From positions 120,174,135 through 120,238,134 of the forward strand of contig CAMZMU010000063.1 of NCBI GenBank assembly GCA_947311845.1: 64,000 nucleotides of DNA, in the 5' to 3' direction. Positions 44,441-56,161 of the stretch are shown piece after piece. Position 1 is the stretch's first letter. The number at the start of each line of letters is the position of its first letter. Below the pieces are notes generated by a model. The model had not been told where the DNA came from, searched no databases, and saw only the letters and a program-made list of their open reading frames with translations. This stretch comes from Poa pratensis. Taxonomy: Eukaryota > Streptophyta > Magnoliopsida > Poales > Poaceae. The position numbers were made by a program, and so were the translations under genes.

Positions 44441-46054
44441 ATGGATGAATTATTTTGCCTTGATAATGCTTTATCTCCAATATGTGATAATTCTAATGAT
44501 GTTTGTGATATTCCAAATCCACCTGTTGAAAGTATTTCTTTTAAAATACCTACGAAAATTGTTGAAAGGATTATGAATGATCAGTATGCAGGGGATGGAT
44601 CAATCCATCCAAGTGCTCACTTGTTGAAACTTACAGAACTTTGTGAGTTATTTAAGGTTGCAGGTTTATCAAGAGAAAATGTCATGAGGAAACTATTTCC
44701 ATTGTCACTTAAGGACAAAGCAAAGGAATGGTATAGGCTGCTGGATGAACAACCTTCGAATTGGAAACAGCTTGAATCTCTCTTTTACTCTAAATTTTAT
44801 CCTCTTCGTGAAGTGCATCTAGATAGGAATTACATTTATAATTTTTACCCTCATGATGGAGAAAGCATTGCTCAAGCTTGGGGAAGGCTGAAAACATTAA
44901 TACTCAAATGTCCTAACCATGAGCTTTCTGAGGAAATAATTGTTACTAATTTTTATGCAAGGCTTTCAGGTCATTACAAGGATTATGTAGATGCATGTTC
45001 ACATGGTTCTTTCACAAGCAAGAAGGTTGAAGCTAGATGGGATCTTCTTGAAAGAAGTCAAAACAATGCTGAGGATTGGGAGAATGACAAAGGTAAAGAA
45101 TCAGGTATAAACTATGAATATGATTGCATTAAGTCTTTCTTTGAAACTGCTAGTTTTCAAGAGCTTAGTGCTAAATATGGTCTTGATTCTCAAATTATTG
45201 TTGATTGTTTTAGAACCTTTGCTTCTCATATTAATGTTCCTAAAGAAAATTGGGACGTGTATCATGAACCTTTCAAAGACACTTGCATGGAAAATGAAAT
45301 TGTTGTTAATGATTGCAATAAACATGCTCAAACTTCTGAAAATACTATTTCTTATAAGCATGTTAATTTTTGTGGAATGCATAGACCTTGTGGAATTAAT
45401 CAAATCGAAGATGAATATTGTATCTATCATAGGAATGAAAAAACTAGAACATGGTACAAGGCTCTAAGAGATCTTGGTGAAAAAGTTTGTGACCTCCATC
45501 CTTTTATTTGTGAATTTTGCTATGAAGTGGGTCATTTTAATTTTCAATGTTCAGGTCATGATAATAGCCTTTCGAATCCAATTACTGCAAATTTGTATTG
45601 TGATAACATGATCACTCCTAATCAACATGATGAACTTACATTATTTTTGGGGTGTGAAGAGTTATCAAGAAAAACTTCCTTGTTAGATATGAGTGATCTT
45701 GATATGAATAGTGTGTTGCATGGATGTTATCTCTATTGTGTTAATAATTGCCATGCTAACACCTACATACAAAATATTATAAAGGATGAGACTTTACCAA
45801 AGTATGACAGGACTAATATGTGTTTTGTTCTCATTAATGAAAGAGAGGAGTCCCCCCAAGTTTCTTCCATTGTCTCTAATACTAAACCAGGTTATGTGGA
45901 GGAGCTTCCTTTCAAACCTCTCCCTCCTAAAGATAAAAAGAAGAGGGGAAAGAAGAAGAAGAGAGGAGTAAAAGGAGAGAGGAAACGGTATCTTCTCCCA
46001 AACTTGTTGCTCCTGTTACAATTGATACTTATAATTCTGAATTCGATGATTTGA
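44441..46054 (+). CDS. Gag of element D (Athila-type, with zinc knuckle)
   Basis: 537 residues, intact, ATG 44441. The retrotransposon gag core lies at about 60-205: ENVMRKLFPLSLKDKAKEWY, WKQLESLFYSKFYP, GESIAQAWGRLKTLILKCPN and VTNFYARLSGHYKDYVDA. A CCHC zinc knuckle CEFCYEVGHFNFQC lies near residues 357-370 and would bind the element RNA. A very basic stretch (KDKKKRGKKKKRGVKGERKR) lies near 500-520. The C-terminal LLPNLLLLLQLILIIL run probably reflects a frame change: similarity to element sequence continues in other short frames after 46054 (46071-46268, 46231-46536). It forms the particle in the cytoplasm. It is the only sizeable intact gene of D. Confidence 0.8.
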   Translation: MDELFCLDNALSPICDNSNDVCDIPNPPVESISFKIPTKIVERIMNDQYAGDGSIHPSAHLLKLTELCELFKVAGLSRENVMRKLFPLSLKDKAKEWYRLLDEQPSNWKQLESLFYSKFYPLREVHLDRNYIYNFYPHDGESIAQAWGRLKTLILKCPNHELSEEIIVTNFYARLSGHYKDYVDACSHGSFTSKKVEARWDLLERSQNNAEDWENDKGKESGINYEYDCIKSFFETASFQELSAKYGLDSQIIVDCFRTFASHINVPKENWDVYHEPFKDTCMENEIVVNDCNKHAQTSENTISYKHVNFCGMHRPCGINQIEDEYCIYHRNEKTRTWYKALRDLGEKVCDLHPFICEFCYEVGHFNFQCSGHDNSLSNPITANLYCDNMITPNQHDELTLFLGCEELSRKTSLLDMSDLDMNSVLHGCYLYCVNNCHANTYIQNIIKDETLPKYDRTNMCFVLINEREESPQVSSIVSNTKPGYVEELPFKPLPPKDKKKRGKKKKRGVKGERKRYLLPNLLLLLQLILIILNSMI

Positions 46055-46268
46055 ACTTGATGATGAACCTATGCCTGTTACTTATATTAGTGATCATGAT
46101 TGGGAAAATGAAACTACTTTTGATATTGAAAATCTTTGGGGTACCAATTCTGAAAATGATGATATTAATGATTGCCATACTATTAGTACTATCCATGTTT
46201 CTTCCAATGATGATATGAAAAGCTCTAAGCTTGGGGATGAGGTGTTTGAAAATCCTTTTGCTATCTGA

Positions 46269-49200
46269 TTATATGCTTGATACATCTCCTTCTATTAAAA
46301 ATAATGATATGTTTACGAATGAACACAGTTTGGAAGATGACTATTCTATTGCTTATGATGATGCTATGCCTCCAGTCTTTGATAATTATTATAAAGAATA
46401 CTATGACATAGGTTATAATTACAGTCATCCTCATGAAACTTGTCATAGTTATGGAGAGATTACCCAAAACCATCCCTTTAATATACAACTTGTCTATCAT
46501 GTTCGAGTTCTTTATGATGACCCCCATTGTTATTAATGAGAAGAACTTTTCTTATGTGAAAATGAAGATACTTTTGTGCATATGGATCATGGTAAGAATG
46601 TTTCATGTGATGATTATATTGTGGATTTTATCAATGATGCTACTGAAAGTTTTTATGAGAGAGGGAGACATGGATTCATATATCAATAATATCAAGTCTC
46701 CTCTCTTTTGTTGAAATTTTTGAAGTTGCACTTGTTTTGCCTTTCTATGCTAGTCACTTTATGCTTATTGATTTTTTTCTTACAAGACTCCTTTGCATAG
46801 GAAGTGGGTTAGACTTAAATGTGTTTGGTATTTGCTTTTTGATGCTCTTTATATTCAACTCTTATACATATGAGAGCATTATCAAAATCACTATGCCTAG
46901 CTAAAAGGCTTTAAAGAAAAGCGCTTATGGGAGACAACCCATCGTTTTTATTTGCTGTTATTTTTATTTTCTTTGAGTCAAGGAGTTTTGTACTTCTGTA
47001 GCAACTCCTTTGTATCTTTATTTTATTGCATTGTTGTGCCAAGTAAAGTTCTTATTGAAAGTTGATGCAAGATTTGGATTTCTGCGCAGTAACAGATTTT
47101 TGGCTGTCACGAATTTGAGCTTTTCTCCCTGTAGAAAATTCGAAAATTCTACGAAAAATCACGCATCTTCCTGAGATATGTACGCAACTTTCATTATTTT
47201 GGGCCAGATCCATCTGAGAAACTTAAGTGCCTCGAAAAATTCCGTCTTACAGACTGTTCTGTTTTTGACAGATTCTGCCTTTTGTTTTGCATTCGCTCTT
47301 TTACGATGTTTTGTGGATTTCTTTGCTCCACAAAGCATTGGTGGCTGTAGCTAATGTCCAGAAGCTTTGGGAATGATTGTTTCATTACAGAATATGAGAA
47401 TTTTTGTTTATGCACTAACCCTCTAATGAGAACTGTCTTGAGTTTGGTGTGAAGGAAGTTTTCAAGGATCAAGCGAGAAGGGTGATATTATGTGATCAAG
47501 AAGAGTGAAAAGCTTAAGCTTGGGGATGCCCCCGTGGTTCATCCCCAACCATATTCAGAGAGACTCAAGCGTCTAAGCTTGGGGATGCCCGGCATCCCCT
47601 TCTTCATCAACAACTTATCAGGTCATCTCTAGTGAAACTATATTTTAATTCTTTCACATCTTATGCGCTTTACTTGGATCTGTGTGCTTTTATTTTTGTT
47701 TTGTTTGAATAAATTCGGATCCTAGCAATCCTTGTGTGGGAGAGAGACACTCCGCTTTTTCATGTGAATACTCATGTTCTTCACTTATATTTGTTGAGTA
47801 TTCTTAACTAGCTACTGCAGTGCTTTTAGCTCCTGTTTTTCATGCATCTCTTCAAGCTGTTAGCACGTGTTTATAAACACTCTCTTGCTGCATTATATTA
47901 TCATTTGGAGAGTTTATGTTTAAATAAGTTGATTGGTGTTTGCTTGGAAAAAGAAAATGCTACATGTGGTAGTGGTATGATGAAAACTTGCATAGTCTTG
48001 TAGATCATTGAAACTTTGATAACTTGATTCTTTGCAAATGTTTTGAGGTATTAGATGGTAAAGCTTGCTGGTTAATTAAGTTAAAAACATTAGTGGATTG
48101 TTGTCTTTGAGCTTGTACCGTACTACAAACTATACTAAAATTGTTGAAGGTGTAGTTGGATTTGATAGCTTTCCATGTCTGAAAGTTCATTAGTAACTAA
48201 GTTGTGCTGAAGGTCGAGGATCTAACGGGGTACTTGTACCGCCGTGAACGGCCCTTCTTGGAGTGAATTTTAATCATGCTCTTAATGTTGAACCTGCTAG
48301 TTGTTTGCAATAAACTTGTGAGTTCTTTTTGACTAATGTTAAGCTACGGTTTTTGGCACTTCCACCATCCATATTTGCTAGCCTCTTCGGTGATGTGCAT
48401 TGCCTTCTGCTCACATTGAGAGTTGTGCATACTTCGCCAGTACATCCAAACCCGTGGGAGGACTTCTCTTGTTCTCCTACACATAAGCCTATACATCTTC
48501 CTCAAAACAGCCACCATACCTACCTACCGCAGCATTTCCATAGCTGTTCCGAGATATATTGCCATGCAACTTCATCTTACATTACATGACTTGTTGTCAT
48601 TTCATCACATATATATTGCTTTGCATGATTCTATACAGCTGATGTGTGGTTTACCCATGTTACGCTAGATCATTGCATATCCTGCTACACTGGCAGAGGC
48701 ATCAGTTTCATACATCATGTTTTGTTCATTATGAGTTATTTGTACCAAAAAGTGTGTTGTTGTATTAGGATGTTGCCCCTGAATGTGAAAAGAGCCATTG
48801 AGCCATCGAAAAGAGAAACAGAAAAAAAAAAAAAATAGAAAAAAGGAAAAAAAAAGAAGAATAAAGAAAAAGGGGCAACATTACTATCCTTTGTTCACAC
48901 TTGTGCTCATGTTATGGCACCTGCATTATTCATAGTCATCATTTGTGCTCATGTTTAGCACCTATACTCCATGTGAGAGAGTTTTCATGTTCTATTGTAT
49001 AACTATGTGGGGAATTTACACTATAGAACTTGGGTTGTATATTCCAATGATGAGCCTCCTCAAAAGTGCTCTAGGTCTTCGTGAGCAACCGAGTTGGATG
49101 CACCCCCACTAGTTCCATTGGAGAGCTTTCATACACATATAGCTCTATGTGTATCTGTTGCATGGCAATCACTACTCCTTACATAGCTTCGATTATAAGA

Positions 49201-49701
49201 CTTCCTCTTGTCTAATGATCACTTATAGCTTTGTGAGACTTTCTTCCTTTGGCCTTCCAAACCCCCATTAATGTTCTCTTTGCCATAACATCATGGTGCC
49301 AATACCAAATGCTTGCGCTCACCGGTTGAGTAGACTTCGAAACAGTTGATTCATGACGTTCATGTTTATGTTTACTTGGCTGAATCCTTCTATGTTATGA
49401 AAATTTACTTGATGCTTGGTTTGAAGGATAGAACTCCTATGCTGGATACTTAAATCATCTTTAATGAACCTTGTACGGTTTCATGTCTTTGAAGAAATAG
49501 TTCATGAAAACTTTTAGCTTGTTTGACTCTTGCTTTGTCTTTTGATATCAACTATATACATTTGCCTTGAATGATTTGATCACAGCTTACATGTCTTACA
49601 ATATTATGATCAAGATTGTGTGAAAGAATGTCTCCTCAGAAATTATTTGTTGTTATCGTTTTACCTACTCGAGGACGAGTAGAACTAAGCTTGGGGATGC
49701 T
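46269..49701 (+). other. Non-coding 3' half of element D
   Basis: No protease or pol domain; only short frames to about 46714. It contains the conserved block at 46896-46940, AAGCTTGGGGATGCC at 47516 and 47575, an A-rich tract at 48821-48870, and the end signature CTCGAGGACGAG (49668-49679) followed by TAAGCTTGGGGATGC at the 3' LTR. Confidence 0.7.
46896..46940 (+). other. Conserved structured block after the coding region (D)
   Basis: CCTAGCTAAAAGGCTTTAAA, then GAAAAGCGCTTATGGGAGAC and AACCC. Same order of elements as the block in C at 42200-42243. Confidence 0.7.
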
Positions 49702-51049
49702 TGATACGTCTCAAACGTATCCATAATTTCTGATGTTCCATGCTTATATTATACCATTTGCTACATGTTTTATATACACTTCATATCACTTTTATGCATT
49801 TTCTGGGACTAACCTATTAACAAGATGCCGAAGTGCCAGTTCCCTGTTTTCTGCTGTTTTTGATTCCAGAAAAGTACTTCTGCGAATATTCTCGAAATTG
49901 CACGAAACAAAAGGCCAAGTCCCTATTTTTCCAACACGTACACGGAGTCCGAAGGAGAGACGAAGGGGATCCACGAGGTGGCCAAACCACCTGGCGGCGC
50001 GGCCCCCCCCCCTTCTGCCGCGCCAGCTGGTGAGGAGGCCCACCTCGGGCTCCACCGACGTTGCCCCTTTGCCTATTTATTCCCCCGAGGCGTAAACCCT
50101 AAAAAACCAAGCCAATTTCCACGAAGAGTTCCGCAGCGCCGCCGCCATCGACGACAAGTTTCGGGGGACAGAATCTCTGTTCCGGCACGCCGTCGGGACG
50201 GGGAAGTGCCCCCGGAGTCATCTCCATCGACACCACCGCCATCTTCATCGCCGCTGCTGACTCCCATGATGAGGAGGGAGTAGTTCTCCCCCGAGGCTGA
50301 GGGCTCTACCGGTAGCTATGTGGTTTACCTCTCTCTCTCATGGTGTGATCTTTATGTGATCATGAGTATTGCTAGTATCGCTGAATTCATATGTAATGTT
50401 TATGCTACTCAAGTGATTGTATCTAGTTCCCGGAGTCATTGTGACAACACGGTATCAAGGTGACAGTGTGGGCACTTGTGTGTGACTCTATGAATAATTT
50501 AGATATCTATCATGGCTTGTTCTTGGGAACTGTGGTGTTTGTTTACTCAGACTTTGAGGAGTGCTTTTGCAGCCCTACACGTAGTACTCTTGTGTTATCA
50601 AGAAGGAGAATAATCCCGAGTATCATTTACTTGCATTCAGTTGTGCTAACATGTTGAGAGGTACCACTAGTGAAAGTATGATCCCTAGGCCTTGTTTCTA
50701 AGCATTGAAACACCGTTTACAACCAGTTCTGCTACATGTTTGCTTGCTGCCATTTTTATTCCAGATTGCAATTACCACTTATAATCATCCATATTACTTG
50801 TATTTCACTATCTCTTCGCCGAACTAGTGCACCTATACATCTGACAAGTGTATTGGGTGTGTTGGGGACACAAGAGACTTCTTGTATATTAATTGAATGG
50901 TTGCTTAAGAGGGATATCTTTGACCTCTACCTCCCTGAGTTCGATAAACCTTGGGTGATTCACTTAAGGGAAACTTGCTGCTGTTCTACAAACCTCTGCT
51001 CTTGGAGGCCCAACACTGTCTACAAGAATAGAATCGTGCGTAGACATCA
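49702..51049 (+). repeat. 3' LTR of element D
   Basis: 1348 bp, ending GTAGACATCA and followed by the duplication ATTAT. Confidence 0.9.
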
Positions 51050-51054
51050 ATTAT

Positions 51055-52905
51055 ATGCAGCAAGGAACCTATTTGTTTATCACTATTAATGCACACCACA
51101 GAAAAGAGATGGGAGAAACGGTGTTTTGAAGTTTTTTCACAAGGATTGGAGGAGATGCACGAAGAGCTATCCAAGGATGGTGAAGACCATAAGCTTGGGG
51201 ATGTGAAGACAACCCCTGGACCTACACACTCTCGGTTTGCACACGTCCAATTTCTGTTTTTCGATCGAAACACTTTATCGCATAAACTTGGAGCGTCGTT
51301 TTTTGTTTTTGTTTGAGTCTTGAGAGACCACAAACTATCAATTATATATGAGAGAGTTACTGGAAATATGGGTTGAAATATGTTGGATGCTTTTATAAGA
51401 TTGGGAAAAGGGATGTTTGACTTGATTTTTAATGATACATATAGTTGCATGATTCATGAGCTTGTTTATGAGTAATAGTTTGCAAATTCTTTCTGTAGAG
51501 CTATCACTTATTCATGTTTTGTTGCTGATTGTTATTTTACTTGGTTTAACATGGATTAGTTAGTTCTATGGACACTCATGCATGCATCTAGATGGTCAAC
51601 TTTCTCCCTTTTGCTAGCCCAAAAACTCCAACAAGCAAAAACTTGTTTCCAACACCTTCAACCAAAGTTATTCCAGTGAGTCCACCATATCTACCTATTG
51701 GCTTTATGCTATTCCGAGTATGTTTAACATGTTGTTTGTGTTATCTTACCTCTGAATGAAAATGTTTATGTTATTGATTGCAATGGAAAAAAATTGGTTA
51801 TATAGCTCTCACGAACTTGATGCACAATGTTCTTTTATTTGCATAATAAAACTTGACCCATTGTGATTAAGATTATGATGTTTGTGGCTTGATGAATGTT
51901 TTGGGTTGGAAGTTAGCCCACATGTGCTGTCACATGGCAAGCTTTCAACACGCTCTTCATCTCATTTAGTTGATATCATGTGCTTTTGTCTATGGATGCT
52001 TATCATGTTGAAATAAATGTGGAAATAGAGTGAGTTTAAATGAGTTTGTGTAAATGGTTAGAGAGACGCCCGGGCCGCTAATCTAAGCCATGCATCATTC
52101 ATGGTGGAAATTTACTTACATACTATGGTGAACCTTCTGTGATACACCTTGCAATAAAAAACTATTCCAAATGGTAAATAAAAAGGGTGTTGAGATTGTT
52201 CATTTTGTTTGTTTGTCTTGTCATTTTGATATGGGCTTGTTCCATATCTTGGGACAAGAGGTACCCCAGTTAACGCTCTTGATGATACTATTATGCTTAC
52301 AATGATATTTAATTGAACTTGCTTTGTTTCCCAAGTTGAGTAACACATGGTGTAAGTACTTGTATTCAAGGGGCATGAGACATTCAACCCATTCTTTATC
52401 AAGCACACTACTCATATTTGCTTTCACTTTAACCTTAATCATTCAAGATGCTATGATAGGGGCAATGAGAGCTTGACACCAATGAATACCTTATTGCAAT
52501 CATTAACTTAAGTAGAAGAGTTTGGAAGTTGGATGAAACTTATGCATGCTTTACCTCTACTCACATATACATCTTTCCAAAGTGTACACCTATCATTTCA
52601 GATTTTCATCATCACTCTATGACCATTGTAGGATGTTCTGCTTATCATTATGCATACATGTGTTCCATATTACTTGCTACCATGTTACACTTTGTGAACT
52701 ATCAATGAACATCCTTGTCTTGAATACTTGATATCACTTCATAAACTATTTGCATATTGCTACTCCTTTGAAGAATGAATCATTTGACTATATGTAGCAA
52801 TAGTAATCATCTTTGATATTCATTGTTAAGTATTAAATTGCAAAGTCCATGTTAGTTTTATCATCTTCATACTCGAGGACGAGCATGGATTAAGCTTGGG
52901 GATGT
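51055..52905 (+). other. Non-coding 3' internal part of element C
   Basis: No ORF with recognisable similarity. It contains AAGCTTGGGGATG at 51191 and, as the polypurine tract, at 52892-52904, preceded by ACTCGAGGACGAG (52871-52883), the same end signature as D. Confidence 0.65.
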
Positions 52906-54624
52906 TGATGCATGTAAAATGCATACATGAACTTTGCACTTTAATTGCTTATATTCCAATCATATTTGCATCATATAAGGGTTATATCAATGTTTTATAA
53001 TGATTTTTGGGAATATTCATTTATTCCCTATTTTTATGGAATTAACCCTGCACAGGCAGAAAACCCCGTTTTCTTATTTTAATGTTTCAGGGACCTAAAC
53101 GTCAACGAAATCACCTGGAAATTTACGGGCGTCAATATTTGGAGGGAAGAAGACCTGTGGGCGAAGGAAGCGAACAAACGGAAGTCCGAGGACCAAACGG
53201 GGTGGCCCACGCGGCTAGGTACTGTGGCCGCGTGGGCCCACTCGTTTGGCCCTCGTGGCTCCGTTGCCGTAGATCTTCGCTCCACCGACATAGTTTTGAC
53301 CTAAAAACGCCTATAAAAAAGGTCCCCCGACGTTCTCTGGAAGGAGCGCCGCACAAACACAGAAACACCGAAACGGAGATCAGGAGCTGCAGATTGGAGG
53401 GGGAAAACTCCGGCGGGGCGCTACCGGCGTGGTCTCCATCTTCTCCACGACTTCTCCACCGTCTCCATGATGAAGAGGGAGTAGTCCACTCTGGACTATG
53501 GGTTTGTGGAAGTAACTTATGTATCTCTCCTCTTGAGCTTCACTAATTAGCACCGTATGAGCTGCTGAACATGATTACGGTCACCGTTGTAATACCTTTG
53601 TGGTGGATCTTTATGAGTTAATATATGTTTGAGATTGCAATGTTTGTTTCAGTTATGAGTATAGATGCATATTATGTACCCCGTTCTTGTCTACTTGTTT
53701 TGATCAAGCATGTTTATGAGAGCGTGTGTGGGGGAACGTGTGCATTAGTTGGAGTAACGGGGGGTGGCTAGTGCAGTGAACGTGAGAGAAAGTTCTGCGA
53801 TCCACTTTGGTATCTTTACCTTAGTTTGTGGCCTCACTAGGGAAAAACTAAAATACCATGCTACCGGGGATGTGGGCGTGATCATTGCCACTACTCCATG
53901 ACTAGATCTAGCATGTTCTTATTTTCACTTCATGTCATGATACTTAATGCTATACTCTGAGTTATCTTAATTACTGAGGTGTTATGATTTAGTTCGCATC
54001 TTGGTGGAGTATAAGAGAGGTTAATAACCAAAAGATCTCTATGTTAGGACGTGATGCCCATATATCTAAGTAACTTGTTATCAAACCCTGTGTTGCAATC
54101 TCTTATGTTAACTGTGTGTGTTCCATTGTCTACCACTTTATAAAGAGAGAGTGCATTTGTGAAACCATGAACCCCAGTCCATTTTTAATCATAAGAAACA
54201 CCTTTCCAACACCATATACCACTTTTCTATTTTCAGCCATCATTAAATCCGAAAATACAAAAATACTTTTCATCTTGCATACATCATTCAAAAACCCAAA
54301 AATATATATCATTGCATCCACCATCATTGCATATTTATTTCTTGTTTGCATTGCATAACTATCCTGATATCATTCTTACACCTTGTGCTTGACAACCACA
54401 GGTGAGGTTGAGGACCAAAACATCTAACCTTGTTTTGTAGGTAACCAAAAGAAGGCTAAGAAGATAAATCTACCACTTCAGATTCCTCGAGAGTTCGATA
54501 TAGAACCCTCGAGTCACCCTCGTGGGGAAAACTGTCTTCCACTTACTATACACTCTGCACTTGGAGTCTCAACCTAATCCCGTTTATTTGTGCAGGCATC
54601 AAGACTTGCTCTTCGGGATCATCA
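52906..54624 (+). repeat. 3' LTR of element C
   Basis: 1719 bp, more diverged from its partner than the LTRs of D: substitutions and several 1-3 bp indels, mainly in 53090-53480. Confidence 0.85.
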
Positions 54625-56161
54625 AGGATATAGTGAATCATGGATTGATTCATGGAAATATCAGGAATACTTTATCTCGGGTAAATTCAGTATCACGAGT
54701 AATGGGAATGACGAATTAATAATCAACAGGTTCAACAGAGTGTCCTTCGTATAACGGTAGCAGTTATTCAGGTAGCCCTACCTGGCCCGGGCCGGTGAGA
54801 CTAGATGGAAACATCTAATTATAGCAACACGTTATCGAACCTGTAGGGTAACACGCTTAAGTCAGTTCTAGTTTGTTGTGTATATGGTTGGTCTGGATAC
54901 CGAGAGAGTATCACCGAAATGGTTTCTGCGTGGTAGATAATATATTTATCAGAGAGATTGGATTATGCAGACACTAGGTGTCTCGGAGTGATAGAAGTTG
55001 CTATCACTAGTCGGATTTATTCCGAAGGTTTATATAAGAGGGAAATATTTATCCAGAGTATTTTTTCGGGGGAAATTAGGTGTCCCGAATCATGTAAAAG
55101 TGTTTTATATGATAAGTAATTAATTCGGGGAATATTCTGTAAAACGAAATATTCAAATAAGAATTAATTAGACAAAATTTATTTAATTAAATATTAATTT
55201 ATTTAATTAATAAATAATTATTGGAAAAATATAAAGGCCAATAAAAGGTGGTTGCTACATGGGCCCTAGGGCCCACATAGCAACCGCACCACCATTAGGT
55301 GGTGGTGGGCCGAGCCGTGCGAGAAGTGGGGGGATCCCCCCCATGGCCGAACCCTAGTGGGCCGCATGGCCCATGGGGGGGCGACGGACGGCGGCGGTGG
55401 TTGCAAGGGCCCGTCGGCCGGGTGGGCCCCACCTAGGTCGGTGTGGCTGTGGGCCGCACCTGGGGCGGTGCGGCGGCCGGGCCCCACTTGGGGCGGTGCA
55501 AGGAAAGGAGGGGGAGGAGAGTTGGAGTCCAACTCCCCCTCCCAAACCGAATTGGGCTTGGGGACTTTCCCCTTGCCCAAGTCGACTTGGACTAGGGGAA
55601 AGCTTTCCCTTCCCCAAGTCCCTCCACCTTTTGGCCTCCTATATAAACCCCCACCCCCTCCTATTTGGGGACACACAAGTTTAGATCTCTTCTAGTTGGT
55701 TTAGAGGGAACCTCTAAATATTTAGAGGGATCCTCTCCGATTAGATTAGATCTAGATCTCTAATCTCTCTCTTCCTCCTTCTCATGTGTTGAGATCTCCA
55801 CCTTCATATACACCAGCGGTGAGTGCTTCAAGTGTGGACGGCGAAGCCCTGCTGGACTAGTTCCGATGTATGCGTGCGAAACTCAGAGGGGCGATCTGTT
55901 GAGAAACGGTTGACTCTATCTCACTCTGTTGGATCAAGGCGGGACGCGAGGAGTCTACGATGTTCTCTCGGCTAGTCTTAGTCGAGGGAGTTCTTCCAGA
56001 AGCTTCATCAACGTCGTCATCGACATCTTTTCCGCTTCAACGGTGTCGGTAACGATTTACAGTTGGATCAAATATGCATGTCTTGCACTTGTATCTTCAT
56101 AGTAGATCCTGGCTATTGCGTAGTTGGCGAAATTTTTGTTTTCCATGCACGCAACCCAACA

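Larger units (their letters stand above)
42703..51049 (+). mobile_element. Athila-type Gypsy element D, complete, no pol
   Basis: Innermost insertion, 8347 bp, flanked by ATTAT (42698-42702 and 51050-51054). LTRs of about 1.34 kb start TGATACGTCTCAAACGTATC and end GTAGACATCA. The primer site TGGCGCCGTTGCCGGGG is at 44055-44071, and the polypurine motif AAGCTTGGGGATG lies before the 3' LTR. A 537-residue gag is intact. No protease, reverse transcriptase or integrase was found. The LTR family is the same as the truncated copy at 1730-6977. Confidence 0.9.
38924..54624 (+). mobile_element. Athila-type Gypsy element C, interrupted by D
   Basis: Starts TGATGCATGTAAAATGCATA, LTRs of about 1.72 kb ending GGGATCATCA. 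Flanking 5-mers are GGGAT (38919-38923) and AGGAT (54625-54629), an imperfect duplication. The primer site TGGCGCCGTTGCCGGGG is at 40659-40675. It encodes a truncated gag, an in-frame TGA and an Athila-like protease, and no reverse transcriptase or integrase. Net length is about 7.35 kb. D is inserted at 42703. Confidence 0.85.
31336..56161 (+). mobile_element. Copia-derived element B (LARD-like), interrupted by C and D
   Basis: Starts TGTTGGATGTATGCCC, ends GCAACCCAACA, flanked by CTCAG (31331-31335 and 56162-56166). LTRs are about 2.1-2.2 kb. A primer site TGGTATCAGAGC lies at 33478-33489, typical of copia. The LTR start and end resemble the Angela/BARE style. The internal region (33477-38260) has no ORF above about 107 codons. 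Net length is about 9.1 kb. Element C is inserted in its 3' LTR. Confidence 0.85.
38261..56161 (+). repeat. 3' LTR of element B, split by element C
   Basis: First part 38261-38923, second part about 54630-56161; together about 2.2 kb and colinear with the 5' LTR. The second part carries a small extra block (near 55578-55610) and a TATATAAA near 55641. Confidence 0.8.
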
